A program made the position numbers and the translations under genes. DNA of 64,000 nucleotides from JBJXHN01 sp046233135 (GTDB taxonomy: Bacteria > Pseudomonadota > Alphaproteobacteria > Rhodospirillales > Rhodospirillaceae): contig JBJXHN010000003.1 of the NCBI GenBank assembly GCA_046233135.1, forward strand, positions 558,001 through 622,000. Reading direction: 5' to 3'. The notes under the pieces are model-generated. The model did not search any database and was not told the origin of the DNA. It worked only from the letters and a program-made list of their open reading frames with translations. Within the stretch, counting starts at the first letter, position 1; every line of letters begins with the position of its first letter. Shown in pieces: positions 16,293 through 24,466 of this stretch.

Positions 16293-17522
16293 TCAGAGCA
16301 GAACGAAGTCGTTGGCGTTGAGCACGTCGGCCGGTTCAAGATTGATCCGCAGGACGTGATCGACCTGGAAGTCGCCGTCGGCGTCGAAGCGGAATTCGAA
16401 GTCCTCGTCATCCCACAGGATCACGCCGTCGGCCCACATGTCGTTCAGCGTGGCGTAGCCGGAGTTGTAGATGACGACGCTGTCCGCCCCCACTTCGAAG
16501 TCTTCCAATACGGTATAGGTGACGGTTCCCGGATCCACCGCTTCGGTGACGTTGAATTCGAAAACATCATCCCCGGCCCCACCGTAAAGCCGGTTCTCGC
16601 CCGACCCGCCATTCAGGGTGTCGTTCCCCATTTCGCCGTCCAGCTTGTCGTTGCCGGACTGGCCCTTCAGGATGTCGTTATCGTCCCCACCGAAGATCTC
16701 GTCATCCCCGTACTCTCCGTTCAGGAAGTCGTTGCCCTTGTCACCATAAAGGGTGTCGTCATCCAGGCCGCCGTGGAAGGAGTCCTCGCCCTCACCGCCA
16801 CGGATGGTATCGTTTCCCTGGTCGCCGTAGACCGTATCGTCGCCCTCTTCGCCAAAGATCACGTCGTTGCCCTCTTCGCCCTGGAAGAAATCGTTTCCCA
16901 GGCCGCCGTAGAGATAGTCCCCGTCATCCCCGCCCAGGATCACGTCATCGCCGGCACCCCCGTGGATCGTGTCGACCCCGTCTTCGCCGTACAGACCGTC
17001 ATGGCCGTCCCCCCCTTCGACGTAGTCATTGCCGCTGCCCGCATAGACAACGTCGTGATCGGCGCCGGCATTGACGTAATCGTTACCCTCACCCGCCTCG
17101 ATGTGGTCGAAGCCCGAACCGGCAAAGATGTCATCGTCCCCGTCTTCGCCGTACAGCCGGTCATTGCCCGCATCGCCGGTCATGTAGTCGTTCCCGGTCC
17201 CGCCGTAGACCGTGTCGTTCCCTTCACCGCCGAACAGGTAGTCGCGCTCCGCCCCGCCGTAAATCTTGTCGGCTCCGTTGCCGCCGGAAACCACATCCGT
17301 GCCGCCCTGGCCAGAGAGGATGTCGTCGCCATCCTCGCCCATCAGGTAGTCGAAACCGTCACCCCCGTAGACAGTATCATTCCCCTTTCCGGCGTAGACC
17401 GTATCGTCGCCACCATAGGCTTTAATGTAATCGTTCCCACCCAGACCATGGATTTCATCGGACTTGTCTGTTCCGGGAATAAACTCGCTCTTGTTCGTAG
17501 CGATTATCAGGTTAACAGCCAT
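16293..17522 (-). CDS. RTX repeat protein 2, calcium-binding, probably exported
   Basis: The 409-residue protein has the same plan as RTX protein 1: a short N terminus (MAVNLIIATNKSEF), GGxGxDxxY repeats over about residues 15-320, and a C-terminal domain (VDPGTVTYTVLEDFEVGAD ... ADVLNANDFVLL). The repeat array is shorter by about 170 residues, which points to loss or gain of repeats after duplication. ATG at 17522 follows GGAGGGTAGA, as in the paralogue. It has no signal peptide, so type I secretion is expected. Two CRP-like sites lie upstream. Confidence 0.88.
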   Translation of the reverse strand: MAVNLIIATNKSEFIPGTDKSDEIHGLGGNDYIKAYGGDDTVYAGKGNDTVYGGDGFDYLMGEDGDDILSGQGGTDVVSGGNGADKIYGGAERDYLFGGEGNDTVYGGTGNDYMTGDAGNDRLYGEDGDDDIFAGSGFDHIEAGEGNDYVNAGADHDVVYAGSGNDYVEGGDGHDGLYGEDGVDTIHGGAGDDVILGGDDGDYLYGGLGNDFFQGEEGNDVIFGEEGDDTVYGDQGNDTIRGGEGEDSFHGGLDDDTLYGDKGNDFLNGEYGDDEIFGGDDNDILKGQSGNDKLDGEMGNDTLNGGSGENRLYGGAGDDVFEFNVTEAVDPGTVTYTVLEDFEVGADSVVIYNSGYATLNDMWADGVILWDDEDFEFRFDADGDFQVDHVLRINLEPADVLNANDFVLL

Positions 17523-17602
17523 TCTACCCTCCTGGTTTCTGAAGATTGCGCCCGCCGTTCTCGCGTCGCACCCTCTTTATGCCAACATAGAAGGACTTAT
17601 GA

Positions 17603-17618
17603 TGTGACGAATATCACG
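17603..17618. promoter_or_regulatory. CRP/FNR-like site upstream of RTX 2
   Basis: TGTGACGAATATCACG sits 80 bp upstream of the start, the same place as its counterpart at RTX 1. Confidence 0.6.
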
Positions 17619-17655
17619 ACAGTTAACTTTTTTCTTTTGTTACTCACTTTTCTTA

Positions 17656-17671
17656 TGTGACAAAGATCACA
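17656..17671. promoter_or_regulatory. Full-consensus CRP site upstream of RTX 2
   Basis: TGTGACAAAGATCACA matches TGTGA-N6-TCACA exactly. It is 53 bp from the first site, centre to centre, so both would lie on nearly the same face of the helix. Confidence 0.65.
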
Positions 17672-17725
17672 ACGAATACTTTAAGAGAATTTTAGGAATT
17701 GGGTTGCAACACAAAGTGGAACGCG

Positions 17726-17754
17726 AAAACCGGGAGGAAACAAGTCCCTCCCGG
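17726..17754 (-). terminator. Terminator of the phosphonate/ABC operon
   Basis: CCGGGAGG (17730-17737) pairs with CCTCCCGG (17747-17754); on the reverse strand TTTTCG follows. It lies 43 bp beyond the stop of the FAD oxidoreductase, the last gene of the leftward operon. Confidence 0.8.
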
Positions 17755-17797
17755 TGCGACAAAATGCTGTCATCTCAGATATATACGAAGGGTTCTC

Positions 17798-19033
17798 TTA
17801 CCCGGCCTTCTTGTTGGCCCGGGCATCGGAACAGCGCTTCAGGAAGGCGGAATCGAAGGGATCGATATCGCCGAAGCGGTCCGGGGCGAAATCACTCAGG
17901 TCACAAAAGGGCTCCACGCCGGCGATCACCGCTGCGGCAGCCTTGCCCACACCGCCGGAGGTGGCGATTCCCGCCCCCGAACAGCCGCAAACGGCCACGA
18001 ATCCGTCCACGCCCGGCCAGCGGCCGATGTTGAAGGCCCCGTCAGGGGTATAGGCCGACGCCGCCGAGATGTAATGGGCAACCGGGGCCTCCCCCAGGCT
18101 GGCGGAGAACGGGGTGAAGCGCCCCATGGCGTCTTCCAGGCTTTCCCAGCCCTCGTCATCGTAGCCGAAGGCGAAGCCGCCGGGGTCGGCGGGATAGCGG
18201 CGGGGGTCGGCGGCCACGCAGATCTTGTCGCGGAAGCCGAACAGCAGCCCCCCCAGTTCCGGCCGGGAATAGAAGCGGCCTTCGGGAATGAACACCATCG
18301 CCTGATCCCGGGGGAAGGCCGGGGACTCCGCCGTGATCCAGTAATGGCTGCGCACCGGCGCCTGGGGCAGGCCAATCCCGGCCAGGGCACCGATGATCGC
18401 CGACCAGGGGCCGGCGGCGCAAACCACCGTTCCGGCCGGCAGGTCGCCCTTGTCGGTGATCAGGCCGGTGATCCGGTCGCCTTCGGTCAGCAGACCGGTG
18501 GCCGTCGTTTCCTGATAGATCGTCGCCCCCAGATCCTTGGCCGCACGGGCATAGGCCACGCCCAACCGGTAGGGATCGATGAAGCCGTCCTGAGGGAAAA
18601 AGGCGGTGGTCCAATCCTCCGTGGGGTCCAGCCAGGGCACCATGGCCTTCACCGCCGCAGGTTCCAGCCAGGAGACCGTATCCCCCTCGGCGGTGCAGGT
18701 GGCCGCCCCTTTGCGCAGGCCCTCGGCCGCCGGCCCATCCACGGCCACATGCAGACAGCCGACGGACCGCAGGCCCAGATCCTCGTTCAAATGATCGGTC
18801 AGGCGGTCGATGGCGACATAGGTCTCGCGCACCATATCCCGCAGGGTCCGGGTGGAGCGCAGGCGGGGCATCAGGGCGGCCCCCCGGCTGGTGGTCGAAG
18901 CCGACAGGGCGCGGCGCTCCACCACGGCGACGGACAGGCCGTGTTCCCGCCGCAGGGATTCGGCGATGGAGGCGCCCCAGATGCCGCCGCCGACAATGGC
19001 CACATCCACCGGATCGAGCATGATGCGGCTCAT
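17798..19033 (-). CDS. FAD-dependent amine oxidoreductase (DAO family), phosphonate-linked
   Basis: The protein has 411 residues. The FAD-binding motif VAIVGGGIWGASIAESL is at the N terminus, CAAGPWS is in the middle, and GCSGAGIATSGGVGKAAAA binds the FAD end at the C terminus. This is the glycine oxidase/sarcosine oxidase (DAO) family, which oxidises amines to aldehydes or keto acids plus ammonia or an amine. It overlaps phnX by the ATGA at 19030-19033, so the two are translationally coupled. No phnW transaminase is present, so this enzyme may supply phosphonoacetaldehyde by oxidising 2-aminoethylphosphonate or an N-methyl derivative. That substrate is inferred, not seen. Confidence 0.85.
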   Translation of the reverse strand: MSRIMLDPVDVAIVGGGIWGASIAESLRREHGLSVAVVERRALSASTTSRGAALMPRLRSTRTLRDMVRETYVAIDRLTDHLNEDLGLRSVGCLHVAVDGPAAEGLRKGAATCTAEGDTVSWLEPAAVKAMVPWLDPTEDWTTAFFPQDGFIDPYRLGVAYARAAKDLGATIYQETTATGLLTEGDRITGLITDKGDLPAGTVVCAAGPWSAIIGALAGIGLPQAPVRSHYWITAESPAFPRDQAMVFIPEGRFYSRPELGGLLFGFRDKICVAADPRRYPADPGGFAFGYDDEGWESLEDAMGRFTPFSASLGEAPVAHYISAASAYTPDGAFNIGRWPGVDGFVAVCGCSGAGIATSGGVGKAAAAVIAGVEPFCDLSDFAPDRFGDIDPFDSAFLKRCSDARANKKAG

Positions 19034-19860
19034 GGCGTGTCTCCCCGGCGCAGACGGCCTTCGATATCCTCGATCACGGACGGCAGGTCGGCGACACCGT
19101 CGATCAGATAGTGCGCCCCGGCCCGGGCCAGCGGCTCGGCGGCGGCGGCGCGGCGCGCCACCCGTTCGGCGGCCGGCAGGGCGGTCAGCGCGCCCAGGGT
19201 CAGGCCCATGTTGCTACCTGTTTCCACGCAGCCGACGGTCCAGGTGCCGGCGTTCAGGCCTTCGTCGATATCGGTCACCGTATCGCCAACCTTGACCACG
19301 GCGGCCGGAGGATAGGTATCCAGCGCCATCATCGCCTGCCACAGCATATGCGGGGCGGGACGGCCCTTGGGCAGGTCCCCGGCGCAGATCAGGCAATCGG
19401 GCGCATAGCCGGCAGCGGCCGCCTTGGGCGTGACGGCGGCCATGATCTCGCGGGTGTAGCCGGTGGTGCTGCCCAGGCGCACCCCGCGTCCGCGCAGCCA
19501 GCCGGCGGTTTCGGCCGCGCCGGGAATCAGATCCGCATGGTCGCCGGCCACGGCGATCTGCCGGGGCAGGAAAGTGGCATAGATCTCGGCCACATCCTCT
19601 TCGGTGAAGGCGCGGCCCTTGGTCTGCTCCCATCGCGCCGCCACGGTCTCCATGGCGCCGATATCCCGGATATGATCGATCTTCGCCCGCCCCATCGGCC
19701 CCCGGGCCTCGGCTTCGGTGATCGGCAGGCCGGCGGTCGCGAAGGCGGCCTGAAACACGGCCGTCGGCGCCTGGCACCCATGGTCCACCATGGTGCCGGC
19801 CCAGTCGAAAACAACGGCCCGGATCGGGCCGGTGTAGCGGCGGGTATAAGAAAAGGACAT
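19030..19860 (-). CDS. phnX: Phosphonoacetaldehyde hydrolase (phosphonatase)
   Basis: The 276-residue haloacid-dehalogenase protein has the phosphonatase signature FDWAGT with nucleophile Asp19. Lys60 in MGRAKIDHIRD is the residue that forms the Schiff base with phosphonoacetaldehyde in the family. GSTTGYTREIM and VKVGDTVTDIDEG are the later HAD motifs. It cleaves phosphonoacetaldehyde to acetaldehyde and phosphate. I chose ATG at 19860; a longer in-frame reading would translate a tetranucleotide repeat into HPSFHPS-like sequence and is not credible. The ribosome binding site is weak. The tetranucleotide repeat at 19903-19951 lies in the leader. Confidence 0.92.
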   Translation of the reverse strand: MSFSYTRRYTGPIRAVVFDWAGTMVDHGCQAPTAVFQAAFATAGLPITEAEARGPMGRAKIDHIRDIGAMETVAARWEQTKGRAFTEEDVAEIYATFLPRQIAVAGDHADLIPGAAETAGWLRGRGVRLGSTTGYTREIMAAVTPKAAAAGYAPDCLICAGDLPKGRPAPHMLWQAMMALDTYPPAAVVKVGDTVTDIDEGLNAGTWTVGCVETGSNMGLTLGALTALPAAERVARRAAAAEPLARAGAHYLIDGVADLPSVIEDIEGRLRRGDTP

Positions 19861-19902
19861 GAGCGGTCTCGCTGCGATAGGGGACGTCTGGAAGGAAACA
19901 GG

Positions 19903-19951
19903 GAAGGATGGAAGGAAGGATGGATGGATGGAAGGATGGAAGGATGGATGG
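19903..19951. repeat. GGAT/GGAA tetranucleotide microsatellite
   Basis: About twelve units of GGAW (GGAA or GGAT) run in tandem between the stop of the ABC ATPase gene and phnX. On the message the tract is CCAU/CCUU-rich and lies 43-91 nt upstream of the phnX start. Such tracts change length by slippage. Confidence 0.85.
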
Positions 19952-19952
19952 C

Positions 19953-21062
19953 TCAGGCCGGCACCTCGACCCGGGGGGCGGCCTGACGGGCCAGGGCCTC
20001 GGCATGGTGGCAGGCGACATGGTGGCCGGGGCCGACGGCCCGCCAAGCCGGTTCCTCTACCCGACACAGGGCGTCGGCATGGGGACAGCGGGTCTGGAAG
20101 CGGCAGCCCGGGGGCGGATCGGCGGGGTTGGGGATCTCGCCCACCAGCCGCACCGGATTGAAGGGCCGGTCCAGGTCGACGGTGGGGATCGCCGACAGCA
20201 AGGCGCGGGTGTAGGGATGCATGGGCGAGAAGAACAGCCGCTCCGTCGGTGCCATCTCCATGAACCGTCCCACATACATCACCGCCACCCGGGTGGAGAT
20301 CTGAGCCACCACCGACAGGTCATGGGCGATGAACAGATAGGTGAAGCCGAATTCGTCCTGCAAATCCATCAGCAGGTTCAGGATCTCTGCCTGGATCGAC
20401 ACATCCAGCGCCGAGACGCTTTCGTCGCAGACAATGAAGCGGGGGTTGGAGACCAGGGCGCGGGCGATACAGATGCGCTGACGCTGGCCGCCGGAGAAGG
20501 CATGGGGGAAGCGGCGCAGGTGCTCCACGTTGAGCTTGCAGCGCACGGCGATCTCCCGCACCCGGGCATCGATCTCCGCCCGCGTCCCCCATTTCAGGCA
20601 CTCCAGGGGTTCGGCGATGATATCGCGCACGGTCATGCGCGGATTCAACGAGGCATAGGGGTCCTGGAAAATCAGCTGCATATTGCGCCGGAAGGCCCGC
20701 AGCCGCCCGTTCCTCAGCGCCATCAGGTCAACCGGCGCGCCGGCCGGCCCCCCGTCGGCGCCCCCCTCACCGCCATGGAAGCGCATGGTCCCGGCGGTGG
20801 GTTTCAGTGCGCGCAGAACCGCCCGGCCGACGGTGGTCTTCCCCGACCCGCTTTCGCCCACCAGTCCAAGGGTGTCGCCCTGGTCGACGGTGAAACTGAC
20901 GTCATCCACGGCCTTCACATGACCGACCGTGCGGGCCAGCAGGCCCCCGCCCCGGATGGGAAAGTGGACCTTCAGGTTCCGCACCTCCAGTAGCGGCAGG
21001 GCGGCGCCGGCCTCTTCGGCTTCGCGGGTCGTCATCTCCATCTCCACGGTGGTCCGGTTCAT
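19953..21062 (-). CDS. Oligopeptide-type ABC transporter ATPase (OppF/DppF type)
   Basis: The protein has 369 residues with Walker A GESGSGKTT, the Q-loop LIFQDPYASLNPRMTV, the signature FSGGQRQR and the Walker B segment FIVCDESVSALDVS. The C terminus has the oligopeptide-transporter cysteine motif (PPGCRFQTRCPHADALC). Residues around 110-120 carry a Gly-rich insertion (GGEGGADGGPAGAP). It starts at ATG 21062, overlapping the upstream ATPase stop by ATGA. It powers import with the paired ATPase, two permeases and the binding protein encoded upstream in the same operon. The phnX and oxidase genes lie directly downstream, so the cargo may be a phosphonate conjugate or peptide. Confidence 0.92.
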   Translation of the reverse strand: MNRTTVEMEMTTREAEEAGAALPLLEVRNLKVHFPIRGGGLLARTVGHVKAVDDVSFTVDQGDTLGLVGESGSGKTTVGRAVLRALKPTAGTMRFHGGEGGADGGPAGAPVDLMALRNGRLRAFRRNMQLIFQDPYASLNPRMTVRDIIAEPLECLKWGTRAEIDARVREIAVRCKLNVEHLRRFPHAFSGGQRQRICIARALVSNPRFIVCDESVSALDVSIQAEILNLLMDLQDEFGFTYLFIAHDLSVVAQISTRVAVMYVGRFMEMAPTERLFFSPMHPYTRALLSAIPTVDLDRPFNPVRLVGEIPNPADPPPGCRFQTRCPHADALCRVEEPAWRAVGPGHHVACHHAEALARQAAPRVEVPA

Positions 21063-22180
21063 GCCACACGCTCCCCATGAAGGACGCATCGCACCTGATG
21101 ACCGCCGCCCAGGTCTGTCAACGGTGGCAGGGCAGTGTCGCACTGCCCGGGGCGGGCCTGAGGGCAGCGGGTGACGAAGGGGCAGCCGCGCGGCCGTTCG
21201 GAGGGGCTGGGGATATCGCCCGGCACCGGACGCAGCCGCCGTTCCAGCCGGTCCATGCGCGGGATCGCCTGAAGCAGGCCGATCGTATAGGGATGGGCGG
21301 GGTAGCGAATGACCCTTCGGGTCGGTCCCTGCTCGACGATCTTGCCCAGGTACATCACCGCCACCGCATCGGCCACCTGGGCAATCACCCCCATGTCATG
21401 GGTGATGAAGATCACCGACATGCCCAGGTCCGTCTGAAGATCGCGGATCAACTCCAAGATCTGTGCCTGGATGGTGACGTCCAGGGCCGTGGTCGGCTCG
21501 TCGGCGATCAGCAGATCGGGCTGCGTGGACAAGGCCACGGCGATCATCGCCCGCTGGCGCATGCCGCCGGACAGCTCGTGAGGATACTGGTTCAGCCGCA
21601 GCCCGGCATTGGAAATCCCCACCCGGTCCAGCATCTCCACGGCGATGGAGCGGGCGGCTTTCATGGACAGGCCGGTCTTCGCCCGCACCCCCTCGGCAAT
21701 CTGGTCGCCCACCGTATGGGTCGCCCCCAGCGGACTGTCGGAGGCCTGACGATGGAGGCGCACCGCCTCGCTGATCTGATTGCCGATGGTATAGACCGGC
21801 GAGAAGGAGGCCATGGGCTCCTGGAAGATCATGGCGATGGCACCGCCCCGGATACGGCGGATGTCGCGCCCCCGGGGCGACAGTCCGGCGATATCGACAA
21901 CCCCCGTCGCCGCCCGGTTCAGCAGCATGCGCGAGGCCGGATCGATGATTGCGTTCCTGGGCAGCAGCTTCATCAGGGCGCGGGTGCTGACGCTTTTGCC
22001 CGATCCGCTTTCGCCGACGATGCCCAGGGTCTTGCCCCGGCGTACCGCATAGTCCACCCCGGCCACCGGGGTGATCAGCCCTTCGTCGGTGCGGAAGGAA
22101 ATCGTCAGGTCGCGCACCTCCAGCAGGGTTTCCCCGGCTATCCCGGTGGTGGTTTCGGCGCTGGCGGTCATGCCGTCCAT
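21059..22180 (-). CDS. Oligopeptide-type ABC transporter ATPase (OppD/DppD type)
   Basis: The protein has 373 residues with Walker A GESGSGKSV, Q-loop IFQEPMASFSPVYTI, signature LSGGMRQR and Walker B LLIADEPTTALDVT. The C-terminal cysteine motif is PRGCPFVTRCPQARPGQC. It contains an extra segment after the Q-loop (about residues 140-160) compared with compact OppD. ATG at 22180 follows AGGGACGGG; a second ATG three codons later is possible. It is coupled by overlap with the next ATPase gene. Confidence 0.92.
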   Translation of the reverse strand: MDGMTASAETTTGIAGETLLEVRDLTISFRTDEGLITPVAGVDYAVRRGKTLGIVGESGSGKSVSTRALMKLLPRNAIIDPASRMLLNRAATGVVDIAGLSPRGRDIRRIRGGAIAMIFQEPMASFSPVYTIGNQISEAVRLHRQASDSPLGATHTVGDQIAEGVRAKTGLSMKAARSIAVEMLDRVGISNAGLRLNQYPHELSGGMRQRAMIAVALSTQPDLLIADEPTTALDVTIQAQILELIRDLQTDLGMSVIFITHDMGVIAQVADAVAVMYLGKIVEQGPTRRVIRYPAHPYTIGLLQAIPRMDRLERRLRPVPGDIPSPSERPRGCPFVTRCPQARPGQCDTALPPLTDLGGGHQVRCVLHGERVA

Positions 22181-22203
22181 GGTCCCGTCCCTATTGGTTT
22201 AAA

Positions 22204-22248
22204 AGCAAATACGGCGTCGCGGACGATCCCGTCCGCTCGGGATTTGCT
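22204..22248 (-). terminator. Intercistronic hairpin between permease and ATPase genes
   Basis: AGCAAAT (22204-22210) pairs with ATTTGCT (22242-22248) and GCGGACG (22219-22225) with CGTCCGC (22230-22236); the reverse strand continues with TTTTAAA. This looks like a partial terminator or an mRNA-stabilising hairpin that could lower ATPase relative to permease expression. Confidence 0.5.
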
Positions 22249-23394
22249 CTAACTCTTGACCGAATAGGGATCGGCGGCGTCGCGCAGGCCGTCCCCGACG
22301 ATGGTGAAGGCCAGCACCGCGACGACCACGAAAGCCGCCGGGATGAACAGCCACGGAGCCTGTTCGATGGCGCGGATGTTCTGGGCGTCCTGCAACAGGA
22401 TCCCCCAGCTGACCGAAGGCGGACGCAAGCCCAGGCCGATGAAGGACAGCGCGGTTTCAGACAGGATCATGTAGGGGAAGCTGATCACCAGATCGACGAT
22501 GATGTAGCTGGTGAAGCTGGGCAGCAGGTGCTTGCCGATGATCCGCCCGGCCCGGGCCCCGGACAGTTCGGCGGCCAGCACGTAATCCTCGCCGCGCTGG
22601 GTCAGCAGGTGGCTGCGCACCCGCCGCGCCAGGGTCGGCCAGCCCACCAGGCCGAAGATCATGGTCATGGCGAAATAGACCTGGATGTTGGACCATTCCC
22701 GGGGGAACGCCGCCGCAAGCCCCATGTAGAGCGGGATTACCGGCACCACGCGGACGATCTCGGTCACCCGTTGCACCAGGGCATCCACCCAGCCGGCGAA
22801 ATAGCCCGCCATGCCGCCGATCACCAGGGCCAGCACGAAGGCCACCATCACCCCCAGCACGCCGATGGACAACGACGTGCCGCTGGCGAACAGGGTCCGC
22901 GAAAAGATGTCGCGCCCCAGTTCGTCGGTGCCGAACAGGTGAATCATCCCCTCTTCCACCCCGAACAGGTGGATCGTCGTCGGCACCAGGCCGAGCAGCT
23001 TGTAGGGGCTGCCTTCGACGAAGAACTCGACGTAGACGCGCTTGTCCGGGTCCACCTCGGCGATCTGGCGCAGGGTGACCGGGTCTCGGCGGGTGGTCAG
23101 CCCGTGAATGAAAGGCCGGGCGGAAAAGCCGTTGCCATCCCACAGTATCGGCATCTGCGGCGGACCGTAGATGTAATTGCGGTCCCGGGCGGTGACGTCA
23201 TAAGGGGCGAAGAAATCGGCGAAAGCCCCCAGAAGCGCCATGGTGGCCAGGATCAGGGCACCGACCATGGCCATGCGGTGCCGGCGGAACCGCCACCACA
23301 CCAGCTGCCACTGGCTCGCCGTATAGTATTTCAGCGCCGTCGCATCGATCTCGGTGCTGCCGCTGGAAGCGGTCGCGGATACGGGTTCGCTCAT
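22249..23394 (-). CDS. ABC transporter permease (OppC/DppC type)
   Basis: The protein has 381 residues: an N-terminal cytoplasmic region, one membrane helix near residue 45-65, a long periplasmic part (about 70-165), then the five-helix permease core. The family box DELGRDIFSRTLFASGTSLSIG precedes the core (quoted here only in part of its length) and the coupling loop reads EDYVLAAELSGARAGRI. It forms the channel with the OppB-type subunit encoded 4 bp upstream. ATG at 23394 is the first good start after that gene. Confidence 0.9.
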   Translation of the reverse strand: MSEPVSATASSGSTEIDATALKYYTASQWQLVWWRFRRHRMAMVGALILATMALLGAFADFFAPYDVTARDRNYIYGPPQMPILWDGNGFSARPFIHGLTTRRDPVTLRQIAEVDPDKRVYVEFFVEGSPYKLLGLVPTTIHLFGVEEGMIHLFGTDELGRDIFSRTLFASGTSLSIGVLGVMVAFVLALVIGGMAGYFAGWVDALVQRVTEIVRVVPVIPLYMGLAAAFPREWSNIQVYFAMTMIFGLVGWPTLARRVRSHLLTQRGEDYVLAAELSGARAGRIIGKHLLPSFTSYIIVDLVISFPYMILSETALSFIGLGLRPPSVSWGILLQDAQNIRAIEQAPWLFIPAAFVVVAVLAFTIVGDGLRDAADPYSVKS

Positions 23395-23398
23395 GGCC

Positions 23399-24394
23399 TC
23401 AGCCCCCCGACAGTTTGATGCGCGGATCCATGACCGCGAGGAGAATGTCGGACAGCACGTTCATGATGACGATGAAGAAGGTCAGCATCAGCAGGATCGC
23501 GCCTGCGACGTACATATCCAGGTCCAGGTAGCTTTGGATCAGCAGTTCCCCCAGTTCGGGCAGGCTGAGCACCAGGGCGACGATGGGCAGTTCTGAGAAC
23601 ACCCGGTTGACGTCGAAGCCGATGGTGCTGACCACCGGATTGACGGCCAGCCGGGCGGGGTATTTAAGCAGCAGCTTCCATTCCGGCAGGCCCCGCGCCC
23701 GGGCGGCGGTGACCGACAGCTTGTTCAGTTCGTCCAGCATGGTCGCCCGCACGGTCTGCAATTGCAGGGCCGTGGCCGACCAGGCCAGCACCACCGCCGG
23801 CACCACCAGATGCAGCAGCAGATCCCCGAATTTGTTCAAGGACCAGGGGGCGTCCACATAATCCGGAGAGAACAGACCGCCGACCGAGGAGCCGAACAGG
23901 GTGACGGAAACATATAAAAGAATGAGCGCCAGGAAGAAGTTGGGCAGCGCCAGCCCGAGATAACTGATCACGGTCAGCCCGTAGTCCACCGCGGAATGGC
24001 GATGGACGGCGGCGTAAATGGCGATGGGGATGGAAATCAGATAGGTCAGGATCAGCGTGGCATAGAGCAGCAGCAGGGTCAGCACCAGCCGCTCGCCGAT
24101 CACGTTGTTGACACTGGTTTCATAGGCAAAGGACTCGCCGAAATCGAAGTCGGTAAGAATGCCGCCGATCCAGTCCAGGTAGCGTTCCGGTGCCGGACGA
24201 TCCAGGCCGAATTCGATACGGATATTCTCGATATCGCTTTGGGTGACGGTGACCCCGGTGCCCGAATACTTCCGGAAGGCATAGCGGTCGGCATAGTCGC
24301 CGGGTGGCAGCTCCATGATGGCAAACACCATGATGGAGACGAAGACCATGGTCACCACCATGCCCATCATCCGGTTGAGAATGAACCGCACCAT
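23399..24394 (-). CDS. ABC transporter permease (OppB/DppB type)
   Basis: The 331-residue protein has six hydrophobic segments. It begins with the OppB-type helix MVRFILNRMMGMVVTMVFVS and ends near NVLSDILLAVMDPRIKL, the family's usual C terminus. The coupling loop is VTAARARGLPEWKLL. It pairs with the OppC-type subunit. ATG at 24394 follows AAGGAG. A terminator-like hairpin separates it from the binding-protein gene upstream, so it is likely expressed at a lower level. Confidence 0.9.
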   Translation of the reverse strand: MVRFILNRMMGMVVTMVFVSIMVFAIMELPPGDYADRYAFRKYSGTGVTVTQSDIENIRIEFGLDRPAPERYLDWIGGILTDFDFGESFAYETSVNNVIGERLVLTLLLLYATLILTYLISIPIAIYAAVHRHSAVDYGLTVISYLGLALPNFFLALILLYVSVTLFGSSVGGLFSPDYVDAPWSLNKFGDLLLHLVVPAVVLAWSATALQLQTVRATMLDELNKLSVTAARARGLPEWKLLLKYPARLAVNPVVSTIGFDVNRVFSELPIVALVLSLPELGELLIQSYLDLDMYVAGAILLMLTFFIVIMNVLSDILLAVMDPRIKLSGG

Positions 24395-24416
24395 CGCAGG
24401 CTCCTTTCCCGCTGCG

Positions 24417-24449
24417 AGAAAACCGGAGGGACCGAAACGACCCCTCCGG
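24417..24449 (-). terminator. Hairpin between binding protein and permease genes
   Basis: CCGGAGGG (24423-24430) pairs with CCCTCCGG (24442-24449), and on the reverse strand TTTTCTCG follows. It fits the common pattern in which partial termination keeps the periplasmic binding protein in excess over membrane subunits. Confidence 0.65.
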
Positions 24450-24466
24450 CAGACCAGGGTCGGAGA

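Noticed and set aside
13480..17522. Possible CRISPR arrays because of dense short repeats
   Set aside because: The repeats have a 27-bp coding period, are degenerate, have no spacers, and translate to RTX nonapeptides.
16356..17660. A 434-codon frame antisense to RTX gene 2
   Set aside because: Same explanation as for RTX gene 1: the periodic repeats keep the complementary frame open.
19861..20067. An N-terminal extension of phnX by 69 codons
   Set aside because: It would overlap the ATPase gene and translate the microsatellite; the phosphonatase family starts at the ATG at 19860.
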